A stretch of 64,000 nucleotides of DNA from Callaeas wilsoni. Taxonomy: Eukaryota; Chordata; Aves; Passeriformes; Callaeidae. Both the position numbers and the translations under genes were made by a program. The stretch spans positions 308,395 to 372,394 of the forward strand of contig VWPU01017639.1 in assembly GCA_013398955.1 (NCBI GenBank). Direction: 5' to 3'. Positions 51,284 through 64,000 of this stretch are shown here, piece by piece; position 1 is the first letter of the stretch, and each line of letters opens with the position of its first letter. The notes beneath the pieces are model-generated. The model did no database searches and was not told where the DNA came from. It saw only the letters and a list, made by a program, of their open reading frames with translations.

Positions 51284-54200
51284 AAACATTAGCTGCGTCA
51301 TGTGGTACCTCAGCAGCCTCATACTATCATCTGACTGAATATTTTTCCACTCAGAGCTCTGGGTACTGCTGGAATATGAAATAGATTATTCATTACCCTC
51401 CTCTTTGCCACTGATTTGGTTTCATGTAGCGTCTTCCACAGAGAAAGATGAAAACTTGTCAAAAATAGGTTATATCTTATTCTAAGGGCAACAATAGCAG
51501 CAGGTACAGGCACACTTTAATATTTAATTAAGGCTGATGTTAACCCCTTTAAATGACTTTAGCTGTGAGTAATATTCAAGTGCAGAAGAGAAAAATAATG
51601 GTACTTAATTTGCAAACTGTACAGCAGGCATTCATCTTCGAGTTACTAGCAAATTTATAGAATAATTTTAAATAATGAAATTTCCAATCATAAATATTTA
51701 TATCCACTCTTTTTTTTTTTTTTAACGTAGTCATAAATGAACCAATTTTGCACACATCCTAAATAAAAAACAATCCATGTCCCTTTCTTTTTTTGTTTTG
51801 AACTGCACCACTCACATTTCAAAATCTGGTAGGACTTTTGTTAGGGGGGAAAGAGTACATGTGGATCTCCAGTAAAGTTGTTAGCTGTGGTAATGACTTA
51901 CACAGCTCTGTTTCTAGCAACTTGACAGCTTATGATAAACTCAAGGAGGATGTGGGTTCAGGCTTTTTTTTTTTTTGTTTGGAGGGGACAGCGTGTGTTT
52001 TGGCATTTTTTTGGTTTTCATATGAAACCATGGGAAGATTTTGTTTTGAAACAGATAAAAATAACTGCTACTTTTTATAGGAAAAAAAAAGTATTTATCT
52101 CTAAGTATATTTTCTCTGTGTAGTTGCAGTTGTTGGTTGTAAATAATCCTCTTATGGAAGGAGAAGCTTCAGGAGAATTTTAAGATGGTAAAAAAAGAAA
52201 CAGTCAAAGGCAGGGTACGTGTTAGGCTCCCTTTGCTTTATAATAGTCAGTCTTTGATCTTTTCTTATTCAATACATCTGAACGCAGTTTGCATTCGGTG
52301 GGTCCCTGTGCAGGGATGACGGCAGAAATGGCGAGCGAGGTGCGGTGACGCATCACAGGATGCTGCAGAGCAAATCCATCCAAGTCAACGAAGCTCCCTT
52401 GCACTTCCTTGGGATAATTTGTCACTTCTGGAGTCACGTGGGGAAAGAGGCATGTAGCAGGTGAATATTTCATCAACTACTGCCTGGCAGTGGGTTTTCT
52501 GTGCATGTTAAGCAGTGGCACACCGGCTCGTCGCCATGCCCACAGCCTGGCCTGGGTGCAAAGTGCCAGCCTGTGCATGTTGGGAAACAGTGGTGCAAGT
52601 TGAGAAACACTTTAGCGTCTTCCACTGCTTTCTTTTATTTGTCACGCATAAATAATGAAGGCATCTACAGGAGAGGCAGAGGGGGAAAAGAGCTTATGCA
52701 CTGAGAACCGGTGAACTTGTGCACTCTTCATCCCTTCATCCAAACAACTGCCTTTGGCGTGAATAACGGCGCAGCTGATATGAAGCTCTGTATTGATCCA
52801 TTGCTCAGGAAGGTCCACTGGTAGTTCCTTGGACTTTTCCTGAAGGTATGGCTGTAACAGGTCGGTACTGTTGGGATCTGTTGCTTCTGTCTCCATCTCA
52901 CGCCAGACAAGTTCAACAGGGACAAACGCAGAGAGGGGGAGCTCCCAGCTCTCGCTCTGTGCAGCTCTCTGGCTCTTACTGACATACAGACATGATTACC
53001 TCTCCAGGCTGGAAAACCTACTTGGGAGACTCTTGTGCACAAGTGCAAGTAAAATGGTGTCTGCAGTTGGAGACGCGTCCCAGGGTGGATTTGGGAATAG
53101 TCTGCTTTTCTCCAGGCAACAATAATTTGGTAAAAAACTCTGGATAACCTACAAATGTGGGGTAGGCTAAGTGTGAAGAGCTGGTACCTCTCCACCACTC
53201 GGGCACAGTGATGTTTTGGGGAACTGCTGCAGATTTATCCTGCAGTTATGGCAGTGCAGCCTGGGTGTTCCCTCAGCATTTTGGCTTTGTCACAAGAAGA
53301 GATACCAGGTGGTGAGAGTGGCATAACTGATGAAGGATGTGGACTCTGCAAGCCAATGTCAGGTTTCTCACAAGTCCGGTGCCTGTTCATTGATGGGATG
53401 CTCAGGAGCATGCCACGTGAAGACATTGGCTGGATGTCTGTCCTGCCAGAAAGCAGTGTTGGAAAGTGGAAATTTTACACATTTTCGAGGGCCTTAAGTG
53501 GTTCTGAGCCATTAAACTCTGTACAGGAAAGGGGCTGTCCCCGCTGTCCTGTGGCCAGAGAGGTCTGGAGCAGGCTGCCAAGTCTGCATTGCCAGCGTCA
53601 TGGTGCATGCATCCTGCTGGCTGCCATGTTGTGACTGCTCTCCTGGACCAAACCCAAAGAAAACTTTCTACTGCTGCTTCTTTGTTCAGCTGCTTTCTCT
53701 GTTCAGACCCATGACCTTGTCCAGTCAGCACTGTCCCCAGTGAACATGATCACTGCTTCTGTGGATTTAATGAAGTTTCCAGTTCTCTTCTGTAGCCTGC
53801 TAAGTAACATTGCCTGTTGCCTGAGCTGCACGTCCTGCCTGCATGTATTTGTCTGTACATACTCCTTTTGTTGATATTGCTTGCAGGACTTGCAGCCAGC
53901 CATGCCTTCCAAGGCAGCAACAAAATACCCTATGAGTTTACCACACCACTAGAAAACTTGCTTTTAAATAAAAAATATTTCATCTTTTCTTCTTAGAAGA
54001 AACAGGCTTATGTCTTTGCTCTGTCTCATTTGATGAATTTGTCTTCCTATCCCCTGCCAAGTTGGAGCCTTTGACCAAATTCAGCCAAATGTAATAGAAG
54101 AGTAGAGCTCTCAAAAATTTCTTTCGGTTTCAGGAAAATGAGCAGCCAAGAGGAGAGATGTCCCACTGACATCCTCACCAAGAGAGGCTGTAGCATGACA

Positions 54201-55359
54201 TCCACCCAAATTGGACACTACCTGGGAGGGAGAAATTATAAATGCCTCTCTCCCCAGGAAAAGCTCGCATCCCATTTAGATACTAGAGAATCCAACCCTG
54301 AGGAAACAAGGCCTCATTAGTGTCATTGCTGAAGGATCTACTTAATTAAAGGACAACAGAGTTGAGAGCATTGTTATGTAGGCCTTTGTTCCTTACACCT
54401 GGTCATTTCCATTGATGTAAAATGTCATCTTTCTGATCTGGTAGCATTTTGCACCCACTTTAGACAAGTATTCCTGGCCAGCTGAAGAGGTGCAGTGCAG
54501 GGAAGAATCAGACCTTATTACCGAGGTAATTATAGCCTCACCTACCCATCAGGGGAAGGGTGTACACCTCTATTAGCCCGGACTCCCACAAAGAGAACAA
54601 AGGCTGGCTGGAAAGTGGGAGCCACCCAGGGAGCATCCCTGTGTCCAGCTACAGCACTCTGGGGCAGCAGACCTGCTGGGGAGGTCATGACCACAGGCTC
54701 CCGCATTGCCTGTCTCCTGCCTGCTTTCCTGGCCTTAAATCCAACTCGCCTCAGCAGTACTGGTGAAGGCCATGAGATGGGGAGACTAAAACAGGGAACA
54801 GCACCATCACCGAGGAAATCGGCTCTCAGCTGAAATGCTAAAGGAGCTAGGGGGTGGCTTTCAAAGCTTGTCTCAGCAACTAGTCTAATTCTGTTTTCAA
54901 AAGCCACTGTTGAGTGCTTTTGAAAATTTCATCCTGGATGCTTGGCTCAAAGACCTTAACCAAAGATTTTTTTTTTCTGTGCTATACGAAAGCTAAATAT
55001 AAATCAACGTTATTGAACAAAAACCTAACAAAACCCCTGTTGCAGGTCTAGAAAAATCTTTACTCAGAAAATCAAGTTATTGGAGACCAGCATCTGAAGT
55101 ATCCTTCAGACTTGGATGCCTCTTGTTTTGTGTAAACAGTTTGGCATACAAAAAATATATTTCTAACAGCAAATACTTGCTTTCTGTTCTTTTTGTCTTT
55201 TCCTATTTGCCTTTTGTTCTCCTGCCCTCAGAAAATCAAGACCTGAGTGTCTCCAGATGAGCAGCTAAAGTAGCTTTAAACGCGTGGATCAGTCTATTTT
55301 ACCCATACGAGTAGGTGCATATGTGTGTCTGCTGTTTGAACACCGTCTTAATGACTTTT

Positions 55360-55517
55360 CCACTGATTGCCTGTGGATCACAGGCAAGTAATAAAGCTGC
55401 CCTGTGCCTCAGTTTACCCACCACATTTTCATTAATGCTAACCTACCTCACGAGGTGGTGTAATGTTTAATATATAATGTGCTCTGTAATCCCTGGATTA
55501 AATGTATTATGTAAGTG
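55360..55517 (+). mobile_element. Old MIR/CORE-SINE-like element
   Basis: This is the clearest MIR-like copy in the window. It reads acttttccactgattgcctg, then caggcaagtaataa, then ccctgtgcctcagtttaccc, then ctaacctacctcacgaggtg, and ends gctctgtaatccctggatta with a tattatgtaagtg tail. This is the standard order: 'gggcaagtcac', 'tgtgcctcagtttccc', 'cctacctcacagggttg', and the 'gctttgagatccttgga' 3' region. Its orientation is +. Confidence 0.8.
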
Positions 55518-58500
55518 AAAAGCACCCATTTGATGTGTATGTAAATGCTGCAGTATTATAGGTAGGAGGGTCATTTGGGTGTAAGTGTAATACAAACGCT
55601 GGCAAAAGGCAAAAGGGATTCCATTGTATTGACTTATTTTTAAAGAGCTTTTTATTTACTGAAATGCTCTGGACACCCAGAAAGAGAGACATTCCTCACT
55701 AAGCAGCTCTGCTGTTTCATCTGTCTTGGAGTGCTTTGATAAATGGATTGAAACTTGTCAGCTTTTCCTGTAGTTTCTGAGACTCCCTCTGGAAACTCTG
55801 TTGAAATGTTATTATTGTAACTTCTTAGAGCACTACTTAATGAATTGTAACAGATATCCCTGCGAGTCTTGGGGATGCTGTGAGGGCTGCACTTCCTCTC
55901 CTTCCTCCGCAGGAGCAAACCAGTGCCACACAAACACGTGGCACAGAGTGCACGTCCCCAGCCACCAAAAGCAGCTGGTCTGTCACAGGGACAGCACTTC
56001 TCACCTTCATAAGGCTTCAGCCCCAGCTGTGTGTCCTGGCTGCGTGGTCAGCAGGGCTCTGGGGACGTAGGACATAGCCAAATACCACTTGAGTTGGAGA
56101 TCAATTTGATCTTTTAAGAACCTTAAGGAGGACAATCAATTAGTGTGGGGTTAGATCAGTGTTGGTTATTTCCTCTGTCTCTAGGATGAGATGTTTTTGG
56201 CTTGCACGCAGTGCCTGAGCTGTCCTGCAGCTTGGACTGGTGACTTGGGTGCTGTTGGGCAGTCTGAACTCACACTACCCACAGGTGTCACCTGTCCTCA
56301 GAACAGCTCTTTCTGTCTCAGGCAATGGTTACATGATGTTACCACATGGGCACATGAGATGGATGGAGCAGGGTGTGGCACGTCCTCTGAAGCACGGGAC
56401 TGGCCCAGTAGATCTGCTTGAGGTCATCTGCAGAGAGGGTGGTCAGAGGTGCCTGACAGGGACATGTCTATAGTGTGGAACTAGAGGGTAGAAAGAAGTC
56501 AACCATCCTGGGCTCATTTTGGACCCCAGTAATGTCCTACCCTGTTGTATCCCACTGTGGAGCGATAGGATGCCATGGTGACCTCTTATTTCCTACCTCC
56601 AACCTATTCAAAGGAATCTTGTTGCTCCTCTGCTCTCTCTGGAGGGCTGGTGTGACCCCTGACACACTTGGTTTGGCAGCTTGGTTGTGCTGGGTAGGCT
56701 TGAAGATCCTTGTCCTGATGCAAGGGTCACTTGAGAGTTTAGAAGTTTTTTCATGTTTTTCTTTTTTTTCTTAACCTTCTCATTGGGTTTCAGTTGTCCT
56801 TGTATTTTGTAAGAAGACAAAACAGAGCTGTTGATACTCAGGTTGTCATGAGGTGCAAGATGACCAAACGCACATGCCCCATGGCATCACAGACATGCCC
56901 CTTGCCCTGCGTGGTTTGCCCACAGTACACAATGCTCCCCATTTCTACTTTATTTTTCTCCTGAAAAATAAGAGTGTGCCTTCCCCTTGCCTCCAAATAT
57001 GAATGTGGGTCATCCTGAGTGAGGTCTTCAGGAAGAGAGGAGGGAAATTTTGAAGGAGGTCATGGCCCATATGGTGTAGGATCAGAACTATGAGGTGACT
57101 GGTTATAGGTCACCTCTCCCCAGCAAGGCCTCGGAGGTGCCTCCATTGCCCTCAGCACTTTGAGGCCATCTTTGATTGCTCTCAGCCTTTTATTTCACTT
57201 TTTATTAACATTTTGCATATTAAAATTTGTGTAGGCAGCCAGAAGAGAGCAGCATCTACACAATACTTGATGCAATGGAGAGGATTAGGAATCAGTGGCT
57301 CAGTTCTTTTGGACCTGAACTGGGGGGCTGTGGGGGTGGTAAAGTGTCCTTTCTTTACACTACATTTTAAAGGTACTTACAATTTCTTTCTGTGTGTCCT
57401 CACTAAAATACAGCCTATGACCAATACTGACTTTTGGTCTCAGCTGATAGTTTCAAAAAATTAAATACAACCAGGGTTACCTTGGAGTTTTTGCTGAGCT
57501 GTTCGCATTTGCTTTTAAAGATTCTTCCCTCTTCTCAATCAGCCCAAACCTCTTAGTTCCCATACCGAGGCACAGTGATGCCAAGGAAGAAATTATTTTC
57601 AAAATAATGACTAGTGAATTGGGATTTTTCAGCTGCCCTTGCATGAAATTCCTCCAGTATTTTTATTCACAAAAGGAATGCTCTGGGAAGCAAACCTGCT
57701 AAAGTTGCCTCTGTTTATTCCTCCCAAAGTGAAATTATCCATATCCTCTTGTCCCCTGTGAGATCCTGGAGGAAACTGTCTGCACACACACATTGACACA
57801 TCTTTGGTGCATTCCACAAGAGCCAGTGGAATTACACCAGAAATATGAATTTAGCCCACACAGTGTGTGCACACTGTGCTGTCCATACAGGACATACACA
57901 GACACACTCTGGCAAACCCTCCCATTTAAATTTCAGAATAAGCCATTCAAGACAGTGTGATTCCCTTCATGACTGTGTTCTGTACACTTTTCTCAAAAAC
58001 AAAAGGGTATTCTGTGAATTGTACCACTTTGCAAAAATATTTGACGTGGGTTTAGTTGTTTTGAATATTGAGGTTTTTGAAATCTCAGTAATTGTCATGA
58101 TTGCTGTGTGTAATAGAAATTAGAAAGAAGCCTGAGTTTTGGCTTTGAAGCTACCTACTTCTAAGAGTACATTTTTTTAAGGTTTCTTTTTAAGGTGCTT
58201 CTTCGTGCCCCAGCTAAACTTTCCCCAGATTATGTGTTAGCTATCATAGCTGTTCTATAGTTAGATTTTAATCAGCCTCCGTACACAGTAATGTTAAACA
58301 CTGAAAGAGCTACTAATTAATCGCCTTTCTGTATGTAACAGAGAGATAAATATCCATCCCAGAGGAATTGTAATTTCATGGTTTCTAATGATGGTTAGAT
58401 TACATTATCTGGATCACTTAGGCTGTGGGTGTCATAAAAAATGCTCAAAGTCATTTATATTCAGTTTAATTTTTTTTTTGACTTTGTAAGCCTGAGAAAA

Positions 58501-61500
58501 TAATGCGGTGTTAGCAAGTCTGTTTCATATTTTAGTTAAATATACCTTTGTTGCACTGACTGAATGGATTCAGATGACAGTGACAAACTCAGTTCTTTTC
58601 TATTTAACATGTACCTTCTGCAATCAAATTAACAATGTACAAATCTTCATCGGGCTGCTGCAGAAGAGTCTGTTGAATTCTTTGGCGTGGTTGAGCTTTG
58701 GGGAAAGGTTTTCTTTTTGGCTGTCAATTTGCAATGAGTGTTTTCTGCTAATTCATGTATGTTCTGTAAAGTCTCAGTTGTCTGTCTTGAACCAAGAATT
58801 AATTGGACTTTTGGGTTGTATCAGGCTGTGGCTCAAATAAAATAATACAATCCAAGAGCAGTGTGAACCTCTCGTTTTTCCCCTCCCCTCTTCTAAGTGA
58901 TTGTAGTCCATGCATGACTTGGGCTCCTGCACATCTGCATCCATGTCACACTTAAATTTGGTAGCCACAAGAATATTTTAAAAAAAAAAATCCTACTCCA
59001 TGTGTACATTGTAATAGCTAATAGTTGCATATTTTGAAATTCTGCTCATTCATATTTAAAAGGCTGAGTCTTCTTTGAACTGCTGTGTTGGAGGGGGAAG
59101 TTAATTGTTTCTGAATGAGGATGATACTCCCTTTCCATATCAATTATATGTACTGCTCCAAATTATCAATAATGCTCACTCCCAAACTCCGCCGGTTGAA
59201 GTTCCACACCAGGCGCGTGCGCTCGCACAAAGCTGCCCGGGCTCCAGGGCTGCAGCCCCTCCCTGCCTCCACTGGGAGCCAGGCGTGGGAGGGAACCCCA
59301 GAGGACCAAGGTGAGATAAAGAAGTGTGGTATTTCCAAGAGAGAATTTGTCACCAGTTAGCTAAAATTGCTTCTGAAGTTTTGCTGGCAACTGTTTTACA
59401 TGTGTGACTTGGTGACGAAGGAACTGTACTGTCTTAATAGAGAACTCCAGAACTTCAGAAGGGTTTCTCCTTGTTTGAATGCACAGCACAATGAATTTGT
59501 ACCCACAGAGCATTCACCACTTACATTTCAAAACCTACAGCACACTAAACGTGAAACTTTTGTTCAAATTTCAAGGATTTTGATAGCCCAAGTGAATAGA
59601 CACTGCCTATTGATTTTTCCCTTACAATGACTCTTGGATAACCTATTTTCTCATTTATTTTTAACGACAGCTCATGAGATTTTACAGCAATTCTGCCCAA
59701 CCTCCTAATATCAAAATCCCTCCTTGACCCTGAAAATTGTAATTCTGCTATAGATCACAGCTGCTGAATATTACCTTTTACTAAGCTGGTTAAATAAAAT
59801 ATGTCCAAATCACTAGATCCCACAGGCCATGACTGCAATTCTAATTATACAGGGTCTGTATTTCTGCTCTACAGAACAGAAAAGCACAGCTTTCTCTGAC
59901 TCCACACCAAAGTGTGGGAATCCAGAATATTGGTTCTAGTTTTGAATTTGAAAAAAAAAAAGAAAAGTTACACTGCTCTTCAATGATTTTCCTGTAAAAC
60001 TTTTACAAGGGAACCAAACCCTTTTGATGTGTTCCATACAATAAAATGCTGTGTAAGTCTGGAGGACAGAAGCATGTGGCGAGAATTTTCTTGTGTCTGG
60101 GGGATGGGTGTATTTGATGTGTACCCATTTCAAAATCAAAAAAAAAAAAAAAAAAGAGTCTCACACTACTCTGAGGCTGCATATTCTGCACAATGGCTCA
60201 GGAAATCAGTGTAAGGAAACTAATTCTGGCCATTAAACATATCCTTTCCCCTCCCACTGCTTATTCAAAGAGTGATCACATGCTCCCTGCTGTAAGCTAC
60301 ACCTTTATAGAATTTAGATATGGAAGAAAACTGTTAGAGTAGCCGTTCCACCTACTGATGTGGGACTGTTCCCTGGAGAACCTATTCATTAGTGCATCAC
60401 TGCCTAACCTTGTGGGCACACTGTGCCAAGAACATCTTGGTTTTGTTCTGCTTTTTCCTCTTGTCCTTTCCTCCTGGTGCTGAGGGCTGAGGGGGTAGTT
60501 TGGTGAGGAGCATGGTGGAGAAGGTGGCATTCTTGTTTCATAGTCAGGATGGTGGTTTGGATGCTTGAGTGTGTCCATACTTTTGTGGATTAAAAGTTTG
60601 TATACTTTTTTAATTAGTGTCCAAGTGCAGAGGACCAAATGGGGGGTGATCTTATTCAACATAATTCAGTGTGAGATCTTCTGGAGCCCAGTGGTCTCCT
60701 ACAGCAAATTACCCTCATGGCTTGCCCTGATTCTGCAGTGTCCTCAGATGTAGCTTCCATTTTACTTTCTGCTTTCACTCTCCCGTGTGCGGATAGAGCC
60801 AAACTTTTAATTGCTTCTCTGCCAGAGAAGGCAGCTTGGCATTTTACTGCTTTTCCAGGACAGAAAGTTTTTATTTCAGTTGTTCTTTAGTCTGATCCCA
60901 CAAAACTCTGAGCTTTCAGGGCAGCTGTGGGTACTTGGCATGTCTCACAGTAGTGCCTGGTATCAGGGCACTGTCAGCTGGGTTTCCTACTGCAAACTTT
61001 TCCTCTCAGAACTTCATTTGTACCTTTTGTCCTGGCAATTTTTCTTAGCAATTCCCCTATCCAGAAACCCTGTAAGGACCTCAGCACCAGCCCCTTCTCT
61101 GGGGTCAGCCACTCATGATTTAATAGCCTGGTTCAAACCTGCTATTGAAGCACCTTCAGTCTGTCACTTTAGGCGACTTTATTTGTTCCTGCCACCTCTC
61201 CCACTTTCTGGGCTCCTGGAGGTATTAACTCTGCACCACACTGCAGCTGTGTCTTTCCTCCTCGGGCCACCCACACCTGCACTACCCCCTCCAGGCCCAG
61301 GCCTCTGCGAGGTTTCCAGAGGTAAAACCCAGGTCCAAAGGAATCTGCACACAATCAGACATCTGCTGACCCCAACAAGGACCATCAGGAGACCAGCAGA
61401 GCCCAGACCAGGGACAGGGAGCCATCACCACACAGCATATGCTGCATCCTTTGGAGATGCACTCCTGCTTTGTCTGAGGACCTTGGACCTTCCCTTCGGT

Positions 61501-63979
61501 TGATGGAGACTGGAAAAAGTGTGGGAAAGGGAGGGGAGCAAAGGCGACCGCTGCCATTCTGCAGTTTCAAAGTTCTGGTTTCCACCCTCAGACTATAATA
61601 AATGGCTGCTGAGTTACTTGACATGGAGCTAAAGTCTGTAGGGTGAATTTTCAGAGCGACGCACAGGAAATTATATGCACAATTACTGTTGTTAACAGAG
61701 CCTGGGCATGTAACTCCCTGCACAGCAGGCTGGAAATCTTCCCCATGCATGTTTAATGGGGTTTGGGTTGCTACATTCCTGGGGCTGTGTCCCTTTTCTA
61801 ATGCCTACTGTCCTGAATGAAACAAAGGAAGTACTGAATGCAAAAGAGATTTTATTTTGCTGTTAAAAATAATATTCTCTTGATCTGCAGTTTTCCTCTA
61901 ATGCCAAAGCACTTCTTGCCTCACTCAGTGATCCCTTAACCTTTCTGTTCTGTGAGAAAAAAAAAATCACATATTTATTTATTTATGTATTTCTCTTCTT
62001 CTAAATTTGTTTCACATAATGTGCTCTTCGATGTTCGTACAGATGAGTATATACATGTTCATGCAGGCAGCAGTTATTCTAGTGATGGATGGTGTTGAAA
62101 TAAGTGTAGGTCAAAACACAGAAAATATCTGTCTAAATCATAATTTGTAAATGCTCCTGAGTAAATAAAATATTTGCACATCTTCATAGAAAAATGAATT
62201 TTATGTGCCATTTCACTAATCAGGCATGTATTTCAAGTGCCTTACTGCTCAGGAGATTATTAATGGGGTATTTAAACTTCAGTATATTGTAAACTAGGAA
62301 GGGTCTGTAAATTTGGGATGGTTTTTGCTTCCATGCTGTTTATTTAGCTTTATGTGCCATAATTGTTTTCCTTTCCCATGAAGAAGGCTATCATCTTCTG
62401 CACCTAGATCAATTCAAATGAGCTTTAATTAACTTCAATAAAAAATAAATTACTCCTCTAAACTAACAGTTTTGCAGATACAAGGAGCTAATATTTGCAG
62501 CTGTGTCATCTCATTGACTGAAATATTCTTCTACCACACTGGGCTCGACTCTCCAGCTTTCTGCAGGGTCTGAGGGCAGAAAGGTGCTGTAAAGAGAGAC
62601 CAGAAATACCAAAGTAAAAACATACATTTAAAAAAAAAAAAAGTAAAAAATACATCAAATGCATAGTCAAGTTTCTGAAAGGTTTCAATCATTCTAAAAT
62701 TGCACATGATTGCTTGTAGACTCCCCAAAATGCTTTCATCTAGGAGCAGAAAAAAAGTGTAGTTTTAAAAGCATTGTTGGGGCATGTCTAATAGATTTGT
62801 CTAACTCTCTCTGTCTTGATACAGGCAAAATGGTTGATTGTATTCTCCTTAGCACAGATCTTGAAACTGTAAATAAATTTTTGAAGTAAATAGTCATGAT
62901 AATTGCTTAATGAAGTATCACACACCAGCAGTTTTGAATACAAAAAAATAAAAGTTCAAAACTACTGTGTGGTGTCTCTTTTTACTAGAAATGGGCTTTT
63001 ACTTTTAAACTTCTGTTATATTTGGAGAGAAGCAATCCCACCGAAAATGATACCACTACTAATAAGGAACATATTATCTTTCATGTGGGTATTTTTTTTC
63101 ATGTTTAAGGTTTCTTTGTTATTATCTCAGTAGCAAGACTCTCCACAGTCCTAGGCAGAAAATCAAAATATGCCTTAAAGCAATAATCTTTTAATAAGTA
63201 TCAAATGTCTTTCAATGAGATAAAAGAATTCTCTAGCATGCTTATACACACATACCCACACACACACACTTACTTCACTATTAATCTTATTTTACACCTT
63301 TTCAACAATATTTTGGGGATTTTTTTTTTTAACCAAGACTAAACTCTTCTAACAAATCTTAGATAATTAAATTTCTAAATGCTACTAAATATTCTGTTAA
63401 AATTGTTTTCTCCAGTTGTTGGGCCTCCTTGTCCTGAGGGCTTTGGGAGATGGAACCATCTCCCGTGCCCTCAGGTATTTCCATTGGCCCAAACAGGGGT
63501 GTTACTCCAAACTTCTTTAAGACACCAACTTGAGGAATTAGGTCTTTGCACACTGATTTTTCAAGAGTCCAGGATTCAAACAGCCAAAATCGGGGGAGAC
63601 GCTGGGAGCCTGCATAACTCTGCTAATGGACGCAAAGGGACGCTGACCCTCATCACCCAGGCCCAGACCTGTCCCACACAGCTTTGGTCCTTATCCCGGG
63701 ATGTGCAGCTGGAAGGTGGGTGAGCTGAGGTGGCTTCTCAAGGCAGCAAGGATACAGGGGCAAGAGTCCCAAAATCAGACCGGGGACACACCCTGCCAGG
63801 GTCCTGCCTAGGAGGACAGGGATGAGCGGCATCAGGGTTCATCTGCAGGGGAAAGCAGAGGAGGTCTGGACGCCACTGATGGGAGGCACAAGTTCCTTTG
63901 CTAATCAGAGGAAAGAATATTGCATACTCTTACCTCTCATCCAGCCTTAGAGTTTGACTTATTTGTTGAGAGGAGAACA
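55518..63979. other. Downstream intergenic DNA without recognised genes
   Basis: No exon recognised. Noted here: an 8-bp-arm palindrome at 57592-57608, a 20-bp palindrome at 57859-57878, a CpG cluster at 59189-59285 followed by a donor-like site, an A18 run at 60138-60155, a CA-rich tract near 63248-63270, and an open frame at 60811-61503 that I do not accept as a gene. Confidence 0.5.
60138..60155 (+). repeat. A18 homopolymer
   Basis: Eighteen A's after caaaatc. There is no recognisable retrocopy body upstream, so this is treated as a simple repeat and not as a poly(A) tail. Confidence 0.9.
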
Positions 63980-64000
63980 ATATTTATATTTATATTTATA
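63980..64000 (+). repeat. (TTTATA)n microsatellite cut by the window end
   Basis: The last 21 bases have a 6-bp period of tttata. The tract continues past the window, so its length is unknown. Confidence 0.85.

Larger units (their letters stand above)
49141..55359. other. Downstream intergenic DNA with a candidate regulatory block
   Basis: No exon recognised. The part 50400-51550 is rich in AT-rich homeodomain-type cores and palindromes and resembles a conserved non-coding block. The minus-strand open frame over 52728-53198 has no family resemblance. If vertebrate gene order holds, this lies between VTI1A and TCF7L2. Confidence 0.5.

Noticed and set aside
52728..53198. 156-codon minus-strand frame, considered as transposase-like
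   Set aside because: No catalytic motif or terminal inverted repeats could be found.
60020..60155. A18 run considered as the poly(A) tail of a processed pseudogene
   Set aside because: No recognisable retrocopied gene body or target-site duplication was seen.
1..64000. CRISPR arrays, operons, phage, IS elements, tRNA or rRNA genes and endogenous retroviruses
   Set aside because: I saw none of their signatures: no regular repeat-spacer arrays, no dense coding, and no LTR, gag or pol-like retroviral frames.

Overview
This window looks like non-coding DNA from a vertebrate nucleus, probably a bird or another sauropsid. It is AT-rich and CpG-poor, has many homopolymer and microsatellite tracts, and carries only a few old, badly decayed interspersed repeats. 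The single exon I recognise has a canonical spliceosomal acceptor. I see no operons, ribosome binding sites, CRISPR arrays, IS elements, phage or tRNA/rRNA genes. The species cannot be fixed from the sequence; 'bird-like' is an inference from the low repeat load.

The one protein-coding feature I can support is a terminal exon on the + strand at 47479-47572. It encodes the last 30 residues of a tail-anchored SNARE and matches the C-terminus of VTI1A (a Qb-SNARE of the trans-Golgi network and endosomes). Upstream of it, 1-47478 is read as part of the last intron of VTI1A. Downstream comes the 3' UTR (perhaps to about 49.1 kb) and then intergenic DNA. In other vertebrates the next gene on that side is TCF7L2, which is not reached here.

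Layout: 1-1.1 kb ends in an eight-copy 13-bp minisatellite; 1.34-1.76 kb holds a decayed non-LTR retrotransposon reverse-transcriptase fragment; 11.1, 16.1-16.3, 31.4 and 55.4 kb hold old MIR/CORE-SINE-like pieces; 27.53-27.68 kb is a long polypyrimidine microsatellite; 50.87-50.96 kb pairs a purine tract with a pyrimidine tract. Several AT-rich, motif-dense stretches (about 21.0-21.75, 26.1-26.2, 32.5-33.2, 45.2-45.6 and 50.4-51.55 kb) resemble conserved non-coding elements, but that needs alignment. Small CpG clusters occur near 25.4, 34.9 and 59.2 kb.

I found no new biological system. The longest open frames (up to 230 codons) have no recognisable domain, and several of them do not begin with ATG.
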